Shown one piece after another: positions 33,370 to 45,054 of a stretch of DNA of 64,000 nucleotides (its first letter is position 1; each line of letters starts with the position of its first letter). Location of the stretch: the NCBI GenBank assembly GCA_009746045.1, contig RPFO01001984.1:24128-88127 (forward strand). The letters are read 5' to 3'. The notes under the pieces were generated by a model, which worked only from the letters and a program-made list of their open reading frames with translations, was not told the origin of the DNA and searched no databases. The stretch is from Mesostigma viride (Eukaryota > Streptophyta > Mesostigmatophyceae > Mesostigmatales > Mesostigmataceae). A program made the translations under genes and the position numbers.

Positions 33370-34914
33370 CTATTCTTTCCCGCAGGGGGCGCCCACGTCT
33401 TGTGGTTCATTGATCATCAAGTCGATCCCGCCCCTCCAGTACACCTTGGTCTCAGTCTGGGGGTCCTGCTTGTGGCGGAGGTATTCCGCGGCCACAGGTA
33501 CGTCGCGTCGCTGCTGCTGCTGAGCGCGGGGGTCAGGTCGTCGTCCAGCGTCCAGGCGGAGGTCGTGCAACCTCTTGCGACGAGAAAGGAACGGCCGCTG
33601 CTTGTCCTCTGGGCCATCGAGGGGAAGGGGAGCAGGACTGGTGGGGGAGCCGCCTTGTCCGGCGTGAGTGGGGAAGGCGGTGGCACCCACGCAGTTCTAC
33701 CTCGTCGGAGAGGTGAGCCTACCAGGCCCATGAGGGGAAGGAGCTGGTCGGCTTGAGCTCGTCGGCAAGGGTGATTAATTGATCGACGTCTCACCTCCAG
33801 GGCTTCTGGGGGAAGCGACACAGCGGGGCCTGCGTCGCTTCGATCCCCAGAAGCCAGGTGAGACGTCGATAAATTAGTCTGCACCACCCGACCCGGCACT
33901 CACGGCGAGCGCGGTCGGTGGCCTCCCGTTGTTTTGCATGGCGAAGGTCTTCAAGCTCCTGGAGTTTCGTAGCGATGGTGTCAGTGGTTGATCGAGGCGA
34001 TCGCTGTCCGCAGCAGGTCCGCATAGGAGAGCCGCGGCAGGAGGTTGCCAGCACTCCTGCCGGGGTGGCTGGGATGCGATCGTGGCCGTCTGCTCCGCTC
34101 TCTTTGGGACCTGTGTGGCCCTAGGGCCTCGGTGTGGACGGTGATGGCTTGAAGCTTCTTCATCAGCACGCCGCACTTGCCCTCCACCTGCTGTAGGGCG
34201 AGCTAGGCAAGCTTGCAGCGTGCGTCTCAGATGCCTGCGCCGCGGTGTGCAGCGCCGTGAACTGAGGTTGGAGCTTGTGGACGACCCTGGTTTCCACATT
34301 ATTGGAGACCCGGGCCTCCACCGTGTTGAGCGTTGTGTTCAGCGAGGTCATGAGCTTCTCGGCCAACGGCCAGGTCACGTGCTCCTCCAGCGCTGCTCGG
34401 ATATGTCATCCTTGCAGAGGGAGGGAGCCGGTGTGGCTGCCGGCTGCGCAGGCCGGGCTGGGGTGAGCATTAGCTTAGCGGTGAGGGCGTACGTCTTCAG
34501 AGTCTGAGCTGGAAGTAGCTGCACGTACAGGATAGAGAGCTAGGTTCGATGGGTGTGCTCTGGCCGGGCAAAGAACCTCTCCAGGTTCTCGTCGGAGATG
34601 GGCCCAATGGGCCCATGAGGAGCTTGCGATCCTGTGCTAAGTAAGTACTGGACTGTTTCGGCGCATTCTTCCTTCGTCAGGGCCAGCCAGCGAAGGAAAG
34701 AAAAGAATTCGTGGCTCGGGAGGAAAGTTTGTCATTTGTGGGACCTCGTTGCAGGGTTTCTTGGGCTCTGGTGAGGCGCTTGGTGATGGGTTAATTTGCT
34801 GGCGATGGGTTTGCGGGCCCATACGGCTGGGAAAGGACGATATGGCGAGTGGGTTGGGCGCTGGGAGCCGGAAAGCTCCTTTTCCAAACCTCGTTTTGCT
34901 TTTGGAGTCGTCAT
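33370..34914 (-). pseudogene. Diverged LINE ORF1-like element (minus)
   Basis: On the minus strand the block order repeats that of the other ORF1 copies. There is an N-terminal INPSPSASPEPKKP (about 34790), a coiled-coil-like segment with AEKLMTSLNTTLNTVEARVS (about 34350), a charged LQELEDLRHAKQREATDRAR (about 33950), and a C-terminal TLDDDLTPA...RRD and KVYWRGGIDLMINEP (33400-33560). Frames change between blocks, so it is broken. Compared with the plus-strand copies it is a different subfamily. Confidence 0.6.
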
Positions 34915-35642
34915 AGCTGCATGCTTGTCACGTGCGTAACTTTTTCGATACTGTGTTTCAGCCGTAACCGATTATATACTGGTGAGTGCGTCTTTAAAAG
35001 GCGCATCGAGTGCAAGTGATCTGACTGAATTTGGGGCTCAGATGCAAAAGATCTGAGCTCCGCTGTCAGCCATACCGCCGTCAGCCATTTCGTAGTCGGG
35101 GCTATATGTGTGCCCTCGCCATACGCCACCAGCTGTTTGCCCCGCAACCTCTCCTCACGGCGGGGGCGCCGAGCAGCTGCGGGCTCGCTCTCGATACTGA
35201 TCGACGTTCGAGGCACACTACATCGTGTGCATGGGTGGCCAGCAGAACCAGAACTGGTTCCTCTATATCAAGGAGACAACCAGCGCTGGCCAGTCTCCTC
35301 CGGGTGGTGTGTGCCTTGGTTCGGTCGGTCTTTCCCCACTCCACCATCAAGTGCATGAGGACGCGGTTCGGGGGGCCGGCGCCCTCTATTCCCCCAACCA
35401 CGTAGTACTAACCTGACATGCATTACCGTGCTGGATCCTATACAACGGGTAGGGTTGCCACCTGCTTTATTGATGTCTCCGTGGCTCGGCCGCTTTCTGG
35501 TCGATCGCCACATCCTCCGGGCGGCTGTTGATGCCGGCGCAGCCTGGCGCTGCCTCTGTGGCCAAGCGCGAAAAATGTGCCTCCTTGTGCAATGTGGGGC
35601 CCCACCGGGTCACCCCCTTTGTCCTTGAGGGATCGAAGCCCA
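34915..35642. other. Unassigned; contains dispersed ~35-nt motif
   Basis: No gene supported. The motif TATCAAGGAGACAACCAGCG sits at 35264. ORFs on both strands are of 80-125 codons with no recognised homology. On the minus strand it may be the 5' part of the ORF1-like element. Confidence 0.45.
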
Positions 35643-35832
35643 TGACAGCTCCCCTAGGGCAGCGGCTGTCTAGATAGATGTTGTAGTTAGAATGATGTTA
35701 GCTAGATGTAGTATGTAGCTGATGTAGATAGATTAGACCGGTAGTCCTGACTGTTTGCACCCATCCATCCATCGGGGTTAATGCTCCGTGACTCCCCAAC
35801 GGGAGCACGAGTCTAATTAATTAATTAATGAA
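35643..35832 (+). mobile_element. LINE-B 3' end fragment
   Basis: Same 3' terminus as 32343-32541: GGCTGTCTAGATAGATGTTG, a (CATC)3 block, GCTCCGTGACTCCCCAACGG and a (TTAA)n tail. Only the last ~190 bp are present, so it is 5'-truncated. Confidence 0.85.
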
Positions 35833-37255
35833 TGACAGCGGAGTATTTTCACGAGTGCTGCCAGCGCGGCGGGAGGACCGCGATCGACCTCGAGGGTCAG
35901 ACTGCCGGCCCGTGGTCCGGCGCTGCCCGGGCATGCATGGTCCTCGAATTGGCGGTGCCCAGCGTGCCTGTCCCTCACCCTCACTCGCACGGTGGCTGAT
36001 GTGTTATTCCGCCGCGTCCGGGTCGACTTTGTCGCGTCCCAGGCGGCCGGTGCATGTAGGTCACTTCCCCGGCCTGGCCGTGGGCCGGCAGAGGTGTTGC
36101 TGCGCAGCTTGCCTAGACGCATGGAACCATGCATGCATGTGATCGAATTCGACCCCCTTTGGCACGCCCACATGCACGGATCTCGACATGTCCAGACCTG
36201 GTACGTTGCATGATTGACACATTATTTAGTTAGATAGGTTCTAAAGCTGGCACCAAGCCCACCTGGATGGCCATGTGGCTGATCGCTGGATCAAAGCCTT
36301 GTCCTCACATGGCTCCGGCCCCATGGCCAATAGCCATGATGACTAAACTAACATTAAGTTCTTGAGAGAGCGCTTGGGAATATTTCAAAACAACAAGTAG
36401 TGAATTAAAAAGTAAGATGTTTGCTGTCTCGATGATGACGATATCACAGACTGCGAAGAATGCCCAAATACTGAAGCAGACTGATGTTTATGGTAACGGC
36501 ACCATGGACCCAGATACACGCATTGCAACATTTTTTTCTGGCCTGGGGCTGGTTGTCTCCTTGGTATTGCACCACTGACCAGTCAGCTAATCCATTAAGG
36601 CCATCACGAGTGCACTCAAAGGCAAGCTTCTCGTCACTTACATGATAGACTAGCTGGGAAACACTACGAACTGGGAATGCTTGCAGCCCAGGTAGCACTT
36701 GCCACACACGGCTAGGGCCAGACAGGGAGCGGTACTTGTCAGCACGATCCAACACCTATGCCATCGGCTGTCATCGTAGACACCATGGGATCACGGTCTC
36801 CAAGGCCACCCAGGGGGAGGGGGGGGGGATGCGAGCTTGGGTTCCTAACATCCGCACAACACTGTGCCGTGCATTTCGAGTGGTGCCCACAACGCTGATG
36901 CCTGGTACCAACGCACCAGGGCTGCCATGCGGGCGGCTCCCTCACAGCCGAGAGATCAGGAGCTCGCCCCACTTGACACGCGGGCTAGACATGCCTTTGA
37001 GGGGCGTAGGATTGACTACGACCACCTGCCCTCTGTCCCAGTAGCACCCACCCTCCTCGACGGCTGTGACCTGATTTCACTTGGTACGCCCCTGAAGTTG
37101 ACCCATCCAATAGCTACACATTTCAGCCAGCTGGTAGCCCACGTCGGTAACCCCAGCAGAAGGGCCCACTGGCAACTGCCTACCGGGAGGGGTGCAAGCC
37201 AACAGGAACGGATGCACGGGGGGCAGGAAGCAAGTGGAAGAGCAATGGTAGACCC
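35833..37255. other. Unassigned region 3' of NDUFA5
   Basis: ORFs of 70-118 codons on both strands without recognised relatives. A minus-strand stretch at 36455-36755 has coding-like composition and contains the dispersed ~35-nt motif (36535-36570, minus), but no start or splice structure could be fixed. Confidence 0.4.
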
Positions 37256-38565
37256 TCAGGGCTTGGGGGCTGCGGGTGCGGCAGGTGCCGCGGGTGCCCC
37301 CGGTGGTGGGGGTGCCCCTGGTGCTGCGGCCGCAGGGGCCGCCTTCTTCGGGTCGACCACCTCTTCGATGATGAACTGCACCTGGTGGCCCGCAGGGACC
37401 TCCCAGGGCTTCCACTCTGCCTCACGGCAAGGTCATGTGCACATGCAGCATGGGGGTGGGTGGGTGGGTGGGTTGTGAGAACCCGGCATGGGGTGAGGGC
37501 TTAAATAATCTAAACCAGGAGGCGAGTGTGGGACAGCCGAGGGCTACATAAACCCTAAACCCCAGCGGAAAGAGGGACTAAAGTGCCTTATATGCAAAGG
37601 AGCTATGAACTATCGTTGGGGCGCCCATCGGGCAGTTCGCGGAGCACACGGGGGCTGTGAAGGTGGGGCATGAAAGCAGACACAAGCAGGTATATTTGGT
37701 TATTTTTTTGTTGCATTACAAGTTAACACACCATCCCCTACACAGAAACGTGCACACACGTGTACTGTCTCCCACACAAAAACACACGAATACACACAGA
37801 CATGGAGACACACGCACACACACACAAACAAGCACACAAACATGCACACACACAAACACATGCACACACCCACACACCCACACACAAACAAACATGTCCC
37901 TTAAGAAAGATAATCAGCCCGCGCCATGCCACACATTTCATGCCACAAGCATCGAGGGGAACAACACGGGCGAATTCTTAGAACGGAGCCACCTTACAAA
38001 GTAGGATCCTGGGTGATAATCTGGCGTCATTTTCCACTGACATAGAAGTCAGCCAAACCAAGTAAAATGGTTCTGTTCACATACCGCCGCAATCAGCAAA
38101 TGGCATTTACATAGGTTCAGGAACTAAGATTCAACAAAGACTATGTTCACAGCCTGTGCAGCGCACGTCATCAGCTATCTACGGCTTACAGCCGGGGCGA
38201 CAGGGTGGGTTGGAGGGAGAGGGAGAAGTACGCTGCTCACCAGCCATTTTGGGGATCAGACCCAGTTCCTTCCTTGCCGACCTAATGACCTCCTCGATTT
38301 GACCATGGCCGATCCGCTGCTCAATTTTTGACACATCCTGCTCTTCCTGAAGGATCTGCAGCCGCTCCGATGACAACTTTTCTAGGGCTTGGCGGTAAAT
38401 GGCGGTCTGTGGAATGCCGCTGTTCTTCACAGTAGTCAGGATTTCTTGATAAATACCAATGAGCACCTCCCTGCCATTGGGCACGACTTCCAATCCAACT
38501 AGCCCGGTGGTCTTTTTAAGAGCCTGAAGGGCAGGTCCCCCGAATCCGGCAACCCTACGAAACAT
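37256..38565 (-). CDS. NDUFA5: Complex I subunit NDUFA5/B13 (two exons)
   Basis: Accessory subunit of the peripheral arm of mitochondrial NADH:ubiquinone oxidoreductase. Exon 1 is 38241-38565 and exon 2 is 37256-37416, joined in phase 1 across a GTGAGC..CAG intron of 824 bp (161 aa). Exon 1 carries LKKTTGLVGLEVVPNGREVL, then IGIYQEILTTVKNSGIPQTA and KIEQRIGHGQIEEVI, closely matching the family (human KKTTGLVGL.., QLEEVI). The junction gives KMAEWKPWEVP, equivalent to the plant EWDPWGVP. The Met at 38565 (MFRRVAGFGG) was chosen because plant homologues start MFLR; the frame is open further 5' but without family similarity. The C-terminus is an Ala/Pro-rich tail of about 35 residues. It is divergent to ALDH7, 989 bp away. 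Confidence 0.93.
37735..37890. repeat. CA-rich microsatellite in NDUFA5 intron
   Basis: Imperfect ACACACA and ACACAAACA repeats over about 150 bp. Both-strand ORFs (His-Thr and Cys-Val strings) come from this. Confidence 0.85.
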
Positions 38566-39554
38566 TATGGCGTGAATAAAAAATACACGCAATGAATCTC
38601 TGCCGTAAGGGTAGGTGGACGTACTTGATTGATAAATTGCTGCACGCTCACCGGCGTGAGGCCATCGCCCGTAAATGGCTTCCGGCTTCGACGCTGTAGG
38701 AGTCGCGGGACAGCGTGCTTGCACTAAAACGTGCTTATAACGTGTCAGGACTCATGAGCGATGGCGCGCGATGGTGGCGTCATGGCATGTGAACCTGGCA
38801 AAGCATCAACCCGCATGCCGCGCGCTCTCGCGCATTTCTGGCATCCTCGAAGTGCGGAGCACTGAGCACGCAAGTCAGGAAGCAACTCAGCAGTCAGCAT
38901 GCACCGCAGCAGCTATGATTGTGTAGTCACTAGTCATGGATGCTAATTCACTAATCAGTCATCTGCTCAGACATAATTATGCTGTCACACGATTGTTAAC
39001 CAACGTTCTCTACCACTGACAACTGTACCCGGGAGCCAGGATGATTGTCCCGAGTCTGGACTCTTGACGTCTGGAGTCCTGATCAGGACTCAGGACTCCT
39101 GGAGTCTGGACTCTGGAGTTTGGACTCCGGCGGTCCGGCCGTCTGGGATCTTGATCTTGCAGGCGGTCCACCGCTGTCCGCCACCGGTAGTACTAGAAAA
39201 TACGGAGAATCTTTTTAAGTTCTGTGCCAGGCGCCAGCGTAACATGCGTTGTTGCGTTTGCACAGACGTCGACGCGTGACGTGACTCGGCATTTTGAGTT
39301 TTTGACTCGCCATACAGGTGCGGGCACCAGCACTGGCACTAACTGCGAAGCCTACATACATATCTTTACATGTAGGGATAACAGGGTATGGAGTTGAGTT
39401 GAGTTTATTCCCACGCCGGTGAACCGACAGGGTATGGTTGGGGTGCGTTTGAGTAGGTAGCAAAGACAGTCCCCACTAATAACGGTTCAAAGTTCCCAGA
39501 TTATAGGCGCGCTCAATCATCTGGGGGAGTGTTGTTGCGTTTTCTTGCGCAGCT
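38566..39554. promoter_or_regulatory. Shared NDUFA5/ALDH7 upstream region with GACTCC palindromes
   Basis: The 989 bp between two divergent starts. At 39055-39145 there is a dense cluster of GGACTC/GAGTCC words in both orientations (for example GGAGTCCTGATCAGGACTC), able to form several small stem-loops. No TATA box or defined element can be named. Assignment as promoter rests on position only. Confidence 0.45.
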
Positions 39555-41310
39555 ATGGCAGAATTACTGCAGCAGCTTGGGATTAGGGAGCGCTTTCCTG
39601 GAGGCTTTGCGGGGGAGTGGATCGGAACGGGCGAGCTGCTGCATGTGGTTAGTCCTTGCGATGGCACCAGGATAGGCTCCATTCGGCAGGTGTCGGCCAC
39701 GGAGTATGATACAATCGTCCAGAAGGCACATAAAGCGTTTCTCACCTGGCGGAGTGTCCCTGCGCCCAAGCGCGGTGACATAATTCGACAGCTGGGAAAT
39801 AAGCTGAGGCAGTGGAAGAAAGAGCTGGGTGCATTGGTAACGCTGGAAGTTGGGAAAATTCAGGCCGAGGGGGAGGGAGAGGTGCAGGAGATGATCGACA
39901 TCTGCGACTTTGCGGCTGGCCTGTCTCGCCAGTTGTATGGCCTCACCATGCACTCGGAAAGGCCGATGCACCGCATGTACGAGCAGTGGCATCCCATCGG
40001 CGTCGTAGGCATCATCAGTGCCTTCAACTTTCCCGTCGCTGTCTGGGCCTGGAACGCCGCCATTGCAATCGTGTGCGGCGACAGCACCGTGTGGAAACCT
40101 TCGCCTAAGACGCCTCTGACCGCCATTGCGTGTACACGTCTTGCCCAAGAGGTAAAGCTCACTGTGCTCTCATTTTGGACAATGTTGCAATCATTCTAAG
40201 CTCACCAATAAGTACGCTATAGCTCAGATAGAAGTTTAGTATTTTCCGCACGGTACCACGCTGCTGTCTATATACTTACTTCCTCCTTCCTTCTTTTCTT
40301 CCTTCTCACCTTCTGCTCCTTCCCAATCCCTTGTCCCTGGCAAACACCCCCCCTCGTGGCAGGTGGCGGAGGCGAATGGCATCGACCCGGCCGTCTTCTC
40401 GCTGGTTATCGGCGACACGGCCACGGTGGGCGAGAAGATGCTGGCGGATGCGCGGTTGCCGCTGGTCTCCGCCACCGGATCCACCGCGATGGGCCGCCGC
40501 GTCGCTGAGGTGGTCGGCCGCAGGTTGGGCCGCACGATCCTGGAGCTGGGCGGGAACAATGCGCTGGTGGTGACGCCGCACGCGGACCTGGACATGGCCC
40601 TGCGTGCTATATTGTTCGGCGCGGTGGGCACCGCGGGCCAGCGCTGCACGAGCACGCGGCGGGTGATTGTCCATGTGGACGTGCGCGACGCGCTGGTGGA
40701 CCGGCTCGTGGCCGCGTACAAGACGGTGCCCATCGGCGACCCGCGCGACCCCGCCACGCTCATGGGGCCCCTGGTGGGTCCGTCGGCCGTGACCGCGATG
40801 ATGGACGCCATCCAGAAGGTCAAGCAGCTAGGGGGGCACATCATCTATGGTGGCCAGAAGCTGGAAGGGCCAGCGTACTCGGGCGGCGGTTACGTCACGC
40901 CCTGCATCGCCGAGGCCAAGAATGAGTGGGAGGTGGTCCAGAAGGAGACGTTTGCGCCGGTGCTGTACATCATCCCGTATGGGACCAAGGGGGGCGACCC
41001 GCTGGTAGACATCGAGGAGGCGATTCGGCTCCAGAACGAGGTCGGCCAGGGGCTGAGCAGCGCAGTGTTCACGCGCAACCTGCTGGAGAGCGAGCGGTTC
41101 CTGGCGGCCGCTGGAAGTGATTGCGGGATTGCCAACGTGAATATTGGGACGAGTGGGGCGGAGATCGGGGGGGCGTTTGGGGGGGAGAAGGAGACGGGGG
41201 GGGGGCGCGAGTCGGGCTCGGATGCATGGAAGGCGTACATGCGCAGGCAGACGAACACGATTAACTATGGCACGAGTCTCCCGCTGGCGCAGGGGATCAA
41301 GTTTGGATGA
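39555..41310 (+). CDS. ALDH7: ALDH7 family aldehyde dehydrogenase (antiquitin), two exons
   Basis: Predicted alpha-aminoadipic semialdehyde dehydrogenase, an NAD-dependent enzyme of lysine breakdown also linked to stress tolerance in plants. Exon 1 is 39555-40151 and exon 2 is 40363-41310, joined in phase 0 (514 aa, as in other antiquitins). Exon 1 has SPCDGTRIGSIRQ, PIGVVGIISAFNFPVAVWAW and CGDSTVWKPSPKTPL. Exon 2 has the Rossmann glycine motif ATGSTAMG, the catalytic Glu in ELGGNNA (about residue 260), the catalytic Cys in TAGQRCTSTRR (about residue 294) and the family-specific ending GGGRESGSDAWKAYMRR. No targeting presequence precedes the conserved part, so a cytosolic enzyme is likely. 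The intron is 211 bp. Confidence 0.97.
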
Positions 41311-41763
41311 GGGGCAGGGCACGGTGGCTTGCAGGATCATAAGGGCGGTGGGATGTTTGTTCAACGGTAGGATGCCCCAGAGTCAACACATGCGATTGAC
41401 GGGGACTCTCTACCAAGCCCTCTATGTTTGGCCTTGCATTTTGGGGGGAGACACATTATTTATTGGGCTTGTCTGTTACAGTTGGTTCCATTTCTGTCTG
41501 ATTTCGATGGGTATATGCCACATTGGCATATTTTTCGTTTGTACATGCATCTATGCTGTACGAGACCATGTGATACCTGATCGAGCTGGTCATTTCCCCC
41601 CCTTCTATGTGAAAAAGAAAAACTACGAACCCCTGACCCTCAGTCCAACATCACCTAAATGCGTCGCCACGATATATCCAGCGCAGTGACATCATACAAT
41701 GTTTTCCCCATCCTTTCTCATGTCTTCATTTCCTTGCGCATATTAATTAATTAATTAATATAT
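41311..41763. other. ALDH7 3' flank, then (TTAA)n
   Basis: No gene. Ends with a TTAA microsatellite (41741-41760) at the left border of a truncated LINE-B copy. Confidence 0.6.
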
Positions 41764-42164
41764 AGACTTCTCCTTGACGGCTCTCGAGTCCTGTATCGGG
41801 ACCGCGTCACGCTGCTGGGCAGCCTGCTTCCCAGCTGCGAGGCTGATGTGGACCACCGCATCTCCCTCGCCTGGCACGCTTTACGCCCATACCGGGCCAA
41901 ATCAGAATACCGGGCCCTGTGGCGCAAGCCCCTGGGCAAGATCGAGAAACAGGACCTGTTTAACCCGTGTTTTTTTACAACGCGATACATCGCGTTGTAG
42001 GGTTAGAACGCGATGTATCGCGTTGTAATCTGACACGTGGCAAACCCATTAAACATGCGATTTTTGGTCTGAAACTTTCAACATAGGTCAGAAACATCTC
42101 ATAGAATTCAAGAAAAAATCCTGGTATTTTTGGTATTTTTTTTGTGACAGCTGCAAACAAATAT

Positions 42165-42453
42165 TGAATTGAATTGAATTGAATTGTAACATAACTCCGT
42201 TGGGAGTATATGTAGCACATAGCCCTTGAGAGGGGGCATATGGCCTATCATACATCCTAAGCTACTTCCTGCAAGGGTGGGGATGTAAAGGACCCTTGCT
42301 CTAGGTGCACCAGGGCACGTGCATCCCCATGATCTTCAAGCTATGCCCAGCGAAGGGGGAGCCTGTCATGGGGGGGGAGATCAGCATAGCTATACAAAGG
42401 CTAAAGCGTGGCTCTCAGCAGAGAGTTACTCCCTGCATGGGCACAACATAACT
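42165..42453 (-). mobile_element. LINE-A 3' fragment, 10-bp target duplication
   Basis: Minus-oriented family-A terminus with an AATTC-type tail at its left end, flanked by AAACAAATAT at 42155-42164 and 42454-42463. It is inserted in the TTAA element. It is nearly identical to 27275-27560. Confidence 0.9.
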
Positions 42454-42775
42454 AAACAAATATGTACCACTGAAATCAGGCATTTTCGCGGGACGAAGGT
42501 GAAGACGACGGCGATGGCGGCAGGTAGATCTTGCCAGTTTTCGCGCGAATTTCAGTGGCTGTTGGGTGGCACGACCATGATGATGCGTTCAAAGGTTGAT
42601 AATTAGGTTTCTACGAGTTTGTTGAGGTACTGGGGCAAAGGAAACGTAGTTTTTTCCAGTTTCTCACCCAACTTTCATGCGGAAACCCTGGAAACCGGCA
42701 TACATATTATTAGGTCAAGACTCGGGTCTGCTGCGGCACCATGCTTGGTATTTCCATGGTGTTTCGACTTCTTAA

Positions 42776-45044
42776 ATTAAATTAAATTAAATTATAACAT
42801 GCCTCCGTGGGGAGGTCATGTAGCACATATTTCATGATGGATGGGGTGGAGGAAGCCGCGTGATCGAACTATCCTAACTCTATCTAGAAAATCCTAACTG
42901 CACTACTCATCAAAACGTCTCCTCCGCTTGGGGGGAGGTGGCTTGCCCACAGGGTCGGGCGTGTGCGCCTTGACAATCTCCTTCCACCGCGTCTTGTCCT
43001 GCATGGCAGTCCAAAGACGGGAGAGAGAGTGGATGCGGTGCTCAAACTGGGCTGGGACCACTAGGTCGTCCAGCAACATCTGAACGTAGTTCGTGACAGG
43101 TTTCCCTACCCTTTTGGGAATGTCCTTGGGGCCAGGCCAGGTCAGAATGTGCCGCCCTGGCTGTCCAAGCCGCTGGGGGCCGGCCAGACCGAGGCTGGTG
43201 TCGACCTGGCTGGTGCGTGCAAGGTGTCCTACAAATGCTATCCTACGCTGCCTAATCTCGTCCGAAACACGAGGCATGCCATGATACAAAGACTCTGAGG
43301 ACGGACGCTCGGAAAACCCTACATTAAGGACCTGCCGGAGCATCCTGTAAACTGTGCCGTCGAGCCGAGCTGCCAGTTTGGGTGGGAGGGTCCACGCCTC
43401 GGCGCCATACGTGAGCACCGTGAGGACGAGGACCTTGAAGAGCATGCGCTTGCGGTGCCCGTTAAGGCCCTTCGAGCGCCAGTAGGGTGTGAGCGAACGG
43501 AGCTTGGCCCAGGCAAGGCCGATGCGGGTGTCCACATCGTCGGCAGTGTCAGGAAGCCAGCTCCCCAACAGCTTGAAGCGGTCGCGGAACGGGACCTCCG
43601 TCCCGTCGAGCAGGCGCGGCAGCGGTGGTTTACTGGATGCTCCTATCACCATCGCCTCAGTTTTGACACTAATCTCCAGCCCCACCGCCCGCGCCTCCAG
43701 GCCCAGGCCTGCAGTCCAGCTGCAGGTCTGAATGTGCTCGGGGCTCTCGATGAGGGTGGTATCATCCGCATAAATCAGGTCGGCAAGGCGGTAACCAGGT
43801 CTAACCCCGCCGTGCTCTTTCACGTTAAGGATGTCCAAGCCTGGCTCGAACCCCTTAAGAGCAGTAAAGCGCGCACGTGCCCGGCGCATGACGTGATCCA
43901 CGACAATAATGAACAGGTATGGGGACAGGACACAACCTTGCCACACCCCGTGGTGAAGGGGGAATGGTGGAGTGGTGCCCTCCGCAGTCCGCACTACTGC
44001 CTGTGAACCCTCATACAGACGGCGAATGGCAGCAATAAACGCAGGTGGTACCCGATCCAGAGCTAGGATGGCCCAAAGAGCCTCCCAGAGAACCGTGTCA
44101 AAGGCCTTGATATAGTCAACAAAAATGAAGACCAGCGGCAAACTGTCGGGGGGAAGGCGACGCACCTCCTCCATCAACCGGCGCGCGACAAACACAGCCA
44201 TGACAGTGTTACGACCACGACGGAAACCCATCTGAGACTCACCCAGGTGTGGGTCCAGCGCGGCGCGGAGCCTGTGCAGCATCATGCGCATGAAGACCTT
44301 CAGCGCGGCGCTCTGGAGGCAGACACCCCGGTAGTTACCGGGGTCAGCAGCAGAGCCCTTCTTGTACAGCATGACGCGGATGGCCGTCTGCCACTCAGCA
44401 GGCGGAGGCTCGTCAGAGAGCAGGACACGGTTGCAGAACGCCAGCAGAAGATCCCTTACCGCCAGATCAGGGGTCTTCAGCAGCTCAGCAGAAAGGTGGT
44501 CGGCACCGACCGCCGCATCGTACCGCAGGCGAGCAAGGGCGCCGTCCAATTCCTCCAAAGTGAAGGGGTGGACGACGTCGTTGGTGGCAAGGCAGCCCTC
44601 CTTCAAGGCGGGGACTTGGTAGTCCGCGGCCGAGGAGGGGGGCGCTGGGCGCTGGCGGCGGCGGGGGTCCGGCGACCCCGAGGCGGGCGGCCGTCTCGGG
44701 GTGAAGCGGCGGGGGGGGGGCGCGAGCCCCACCGGTCAAGGAAACATTGTGGGCCAACCAGCGGTCGAGGCTTACCGGCGCCGTGCCGTCCCCCGTGTGC
44801 TCCACCGGGGTGCGCTGCCGCCGGCCGCCGAGCCGGTCGAGGTGGTACCACATGTCCTTGCCCTGGTTGCGAGCCTGGCAGGCCTTGGCATCCGCGATGC
44901 ACTGGGCCGCCTCCGCGTCCTGAGCGTGCTCGTAGGCCTCCACAAGGGCGGCCTGGAGCAGTGGTTTCTGCAGCGGGTCCCGGTTACGCTTGAGGCGGTG
45001 CCGGGCGGCCAAGACCTTGGGGTCCTGGCGGTAGAGCGGGCCGG
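42776..45044 (-). mobile_element. LINE-A copy with reverse transcriptase, 5'-truncated
   Basis: 2,269 bp flanked by the 10-bp duplication GACTTCTTAA (42766-42775 and 45045-45054). The 3' end (left) has an (ATTAA)n tail, the hairpin CCTCCCCACGGAGG, and about 120 bp of 3' UTR. The 5' end (right) is cut within the ORF, so any endonuclease domain is missing. Confidence 0.95.
42903..44732 (-). CDS. LINE reverse transcriptase (ORF2 C-terminal part)
   Basis: A 609-codon open frame of a non-LTR retrotransposon. Reverse transcriptase blocks are intact: NYRGVCL (about 133-139), QMGFRRGRNT (167-176), motif A FIFVDYIKAFDTV with the first catalytic Asp (about 206), GVWQGCVLSPYLF (262-274), motif C YADD (321-324) and a downstream KLLGSWLP. 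The tail ends PVGKPPPPKRRRRFDE. The frame begins without ATG. Sequence from 45044 down to about 44715 continues the same protein in another frame (GPLYRQDPKVLAARHRLKRN; DRWLAHNVSL), and the shift falls on a run of about 11 C. So the copy is 5'-truncated and either frameshifted or mis-assembled there. Confidence 0.93.
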   Translation of the reverse strand: MGLAPPPRRFTPRRPPASGSPDPRRRQRPAPPSSAADYQVPALKEGCLATNDVVHPFTLEELDGALARLRYDAAVGADHLSAELLKTPDLAVRDLLLAFCNRVLLSDEPPPAEWQTAIRVMLYKKGSAADPGNYRGVCLQSAALKVFMRMMLHRLRAALDPHLGESQMGFRRGRNTVMAVFVARRLMEEVRRLPPDSLPLVFIFVDYIKAFDTVLWEALWAILALDRVPPAFIAAIRRLYEGSQAVVRTAEGTTPPFPLHHGVWQGCVLSPYLFIIVVDHVMRRARARFTALKGFEPGLDILNVKEHGGVRPGYRLADLIYADDTTLIESPEHIQTCSWTAGLGLEARAVGLEISVKTEAMVIGASSKPPLPRLLDGTEVPFRDRFKLLGSWLPDTADDVDTRIGLAWAKLRSLTPYWRSKGLNGHRKRMLFKVLVLTVLTYGAEAWTLPPKLAARLDGTVYRMLRQVLNVGFSERPSSESLYHGMPRVSDEIRQRRIAFVGHLARTSQVDTSLGLAGPQRLGQPGRHILTWPGPKDIPKRVGKPVTNYVQMLLDDLVVPAQFEHRIHSLSRLWTAMQDKTRWKEIVKAHTPDPVGKPPPPKRRRRFDE

Positions 45045-45054
45045 GACTTCTTAA

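Noticed and set aside
36444-36755. Minus ORF of 103 codons as a gene
   Set aside because: It lacks an ATG at the start, contains the dispersed repeat motif and has no recognised relatives. Kept only as an unassigned region.
39375-39393. Sequence matching 16 of 18 bases of the I-SceI homing site (TAGGGATAACAGGGTA then TG instead of AT)
   Set aside because: The flanks do not resemble the mitochondrial rRNA context and no homing-endonuclease gene is near. One partial match to one of many known sites may be chance. A search for more copies or for nearby organelle-derived DNA would settle it.
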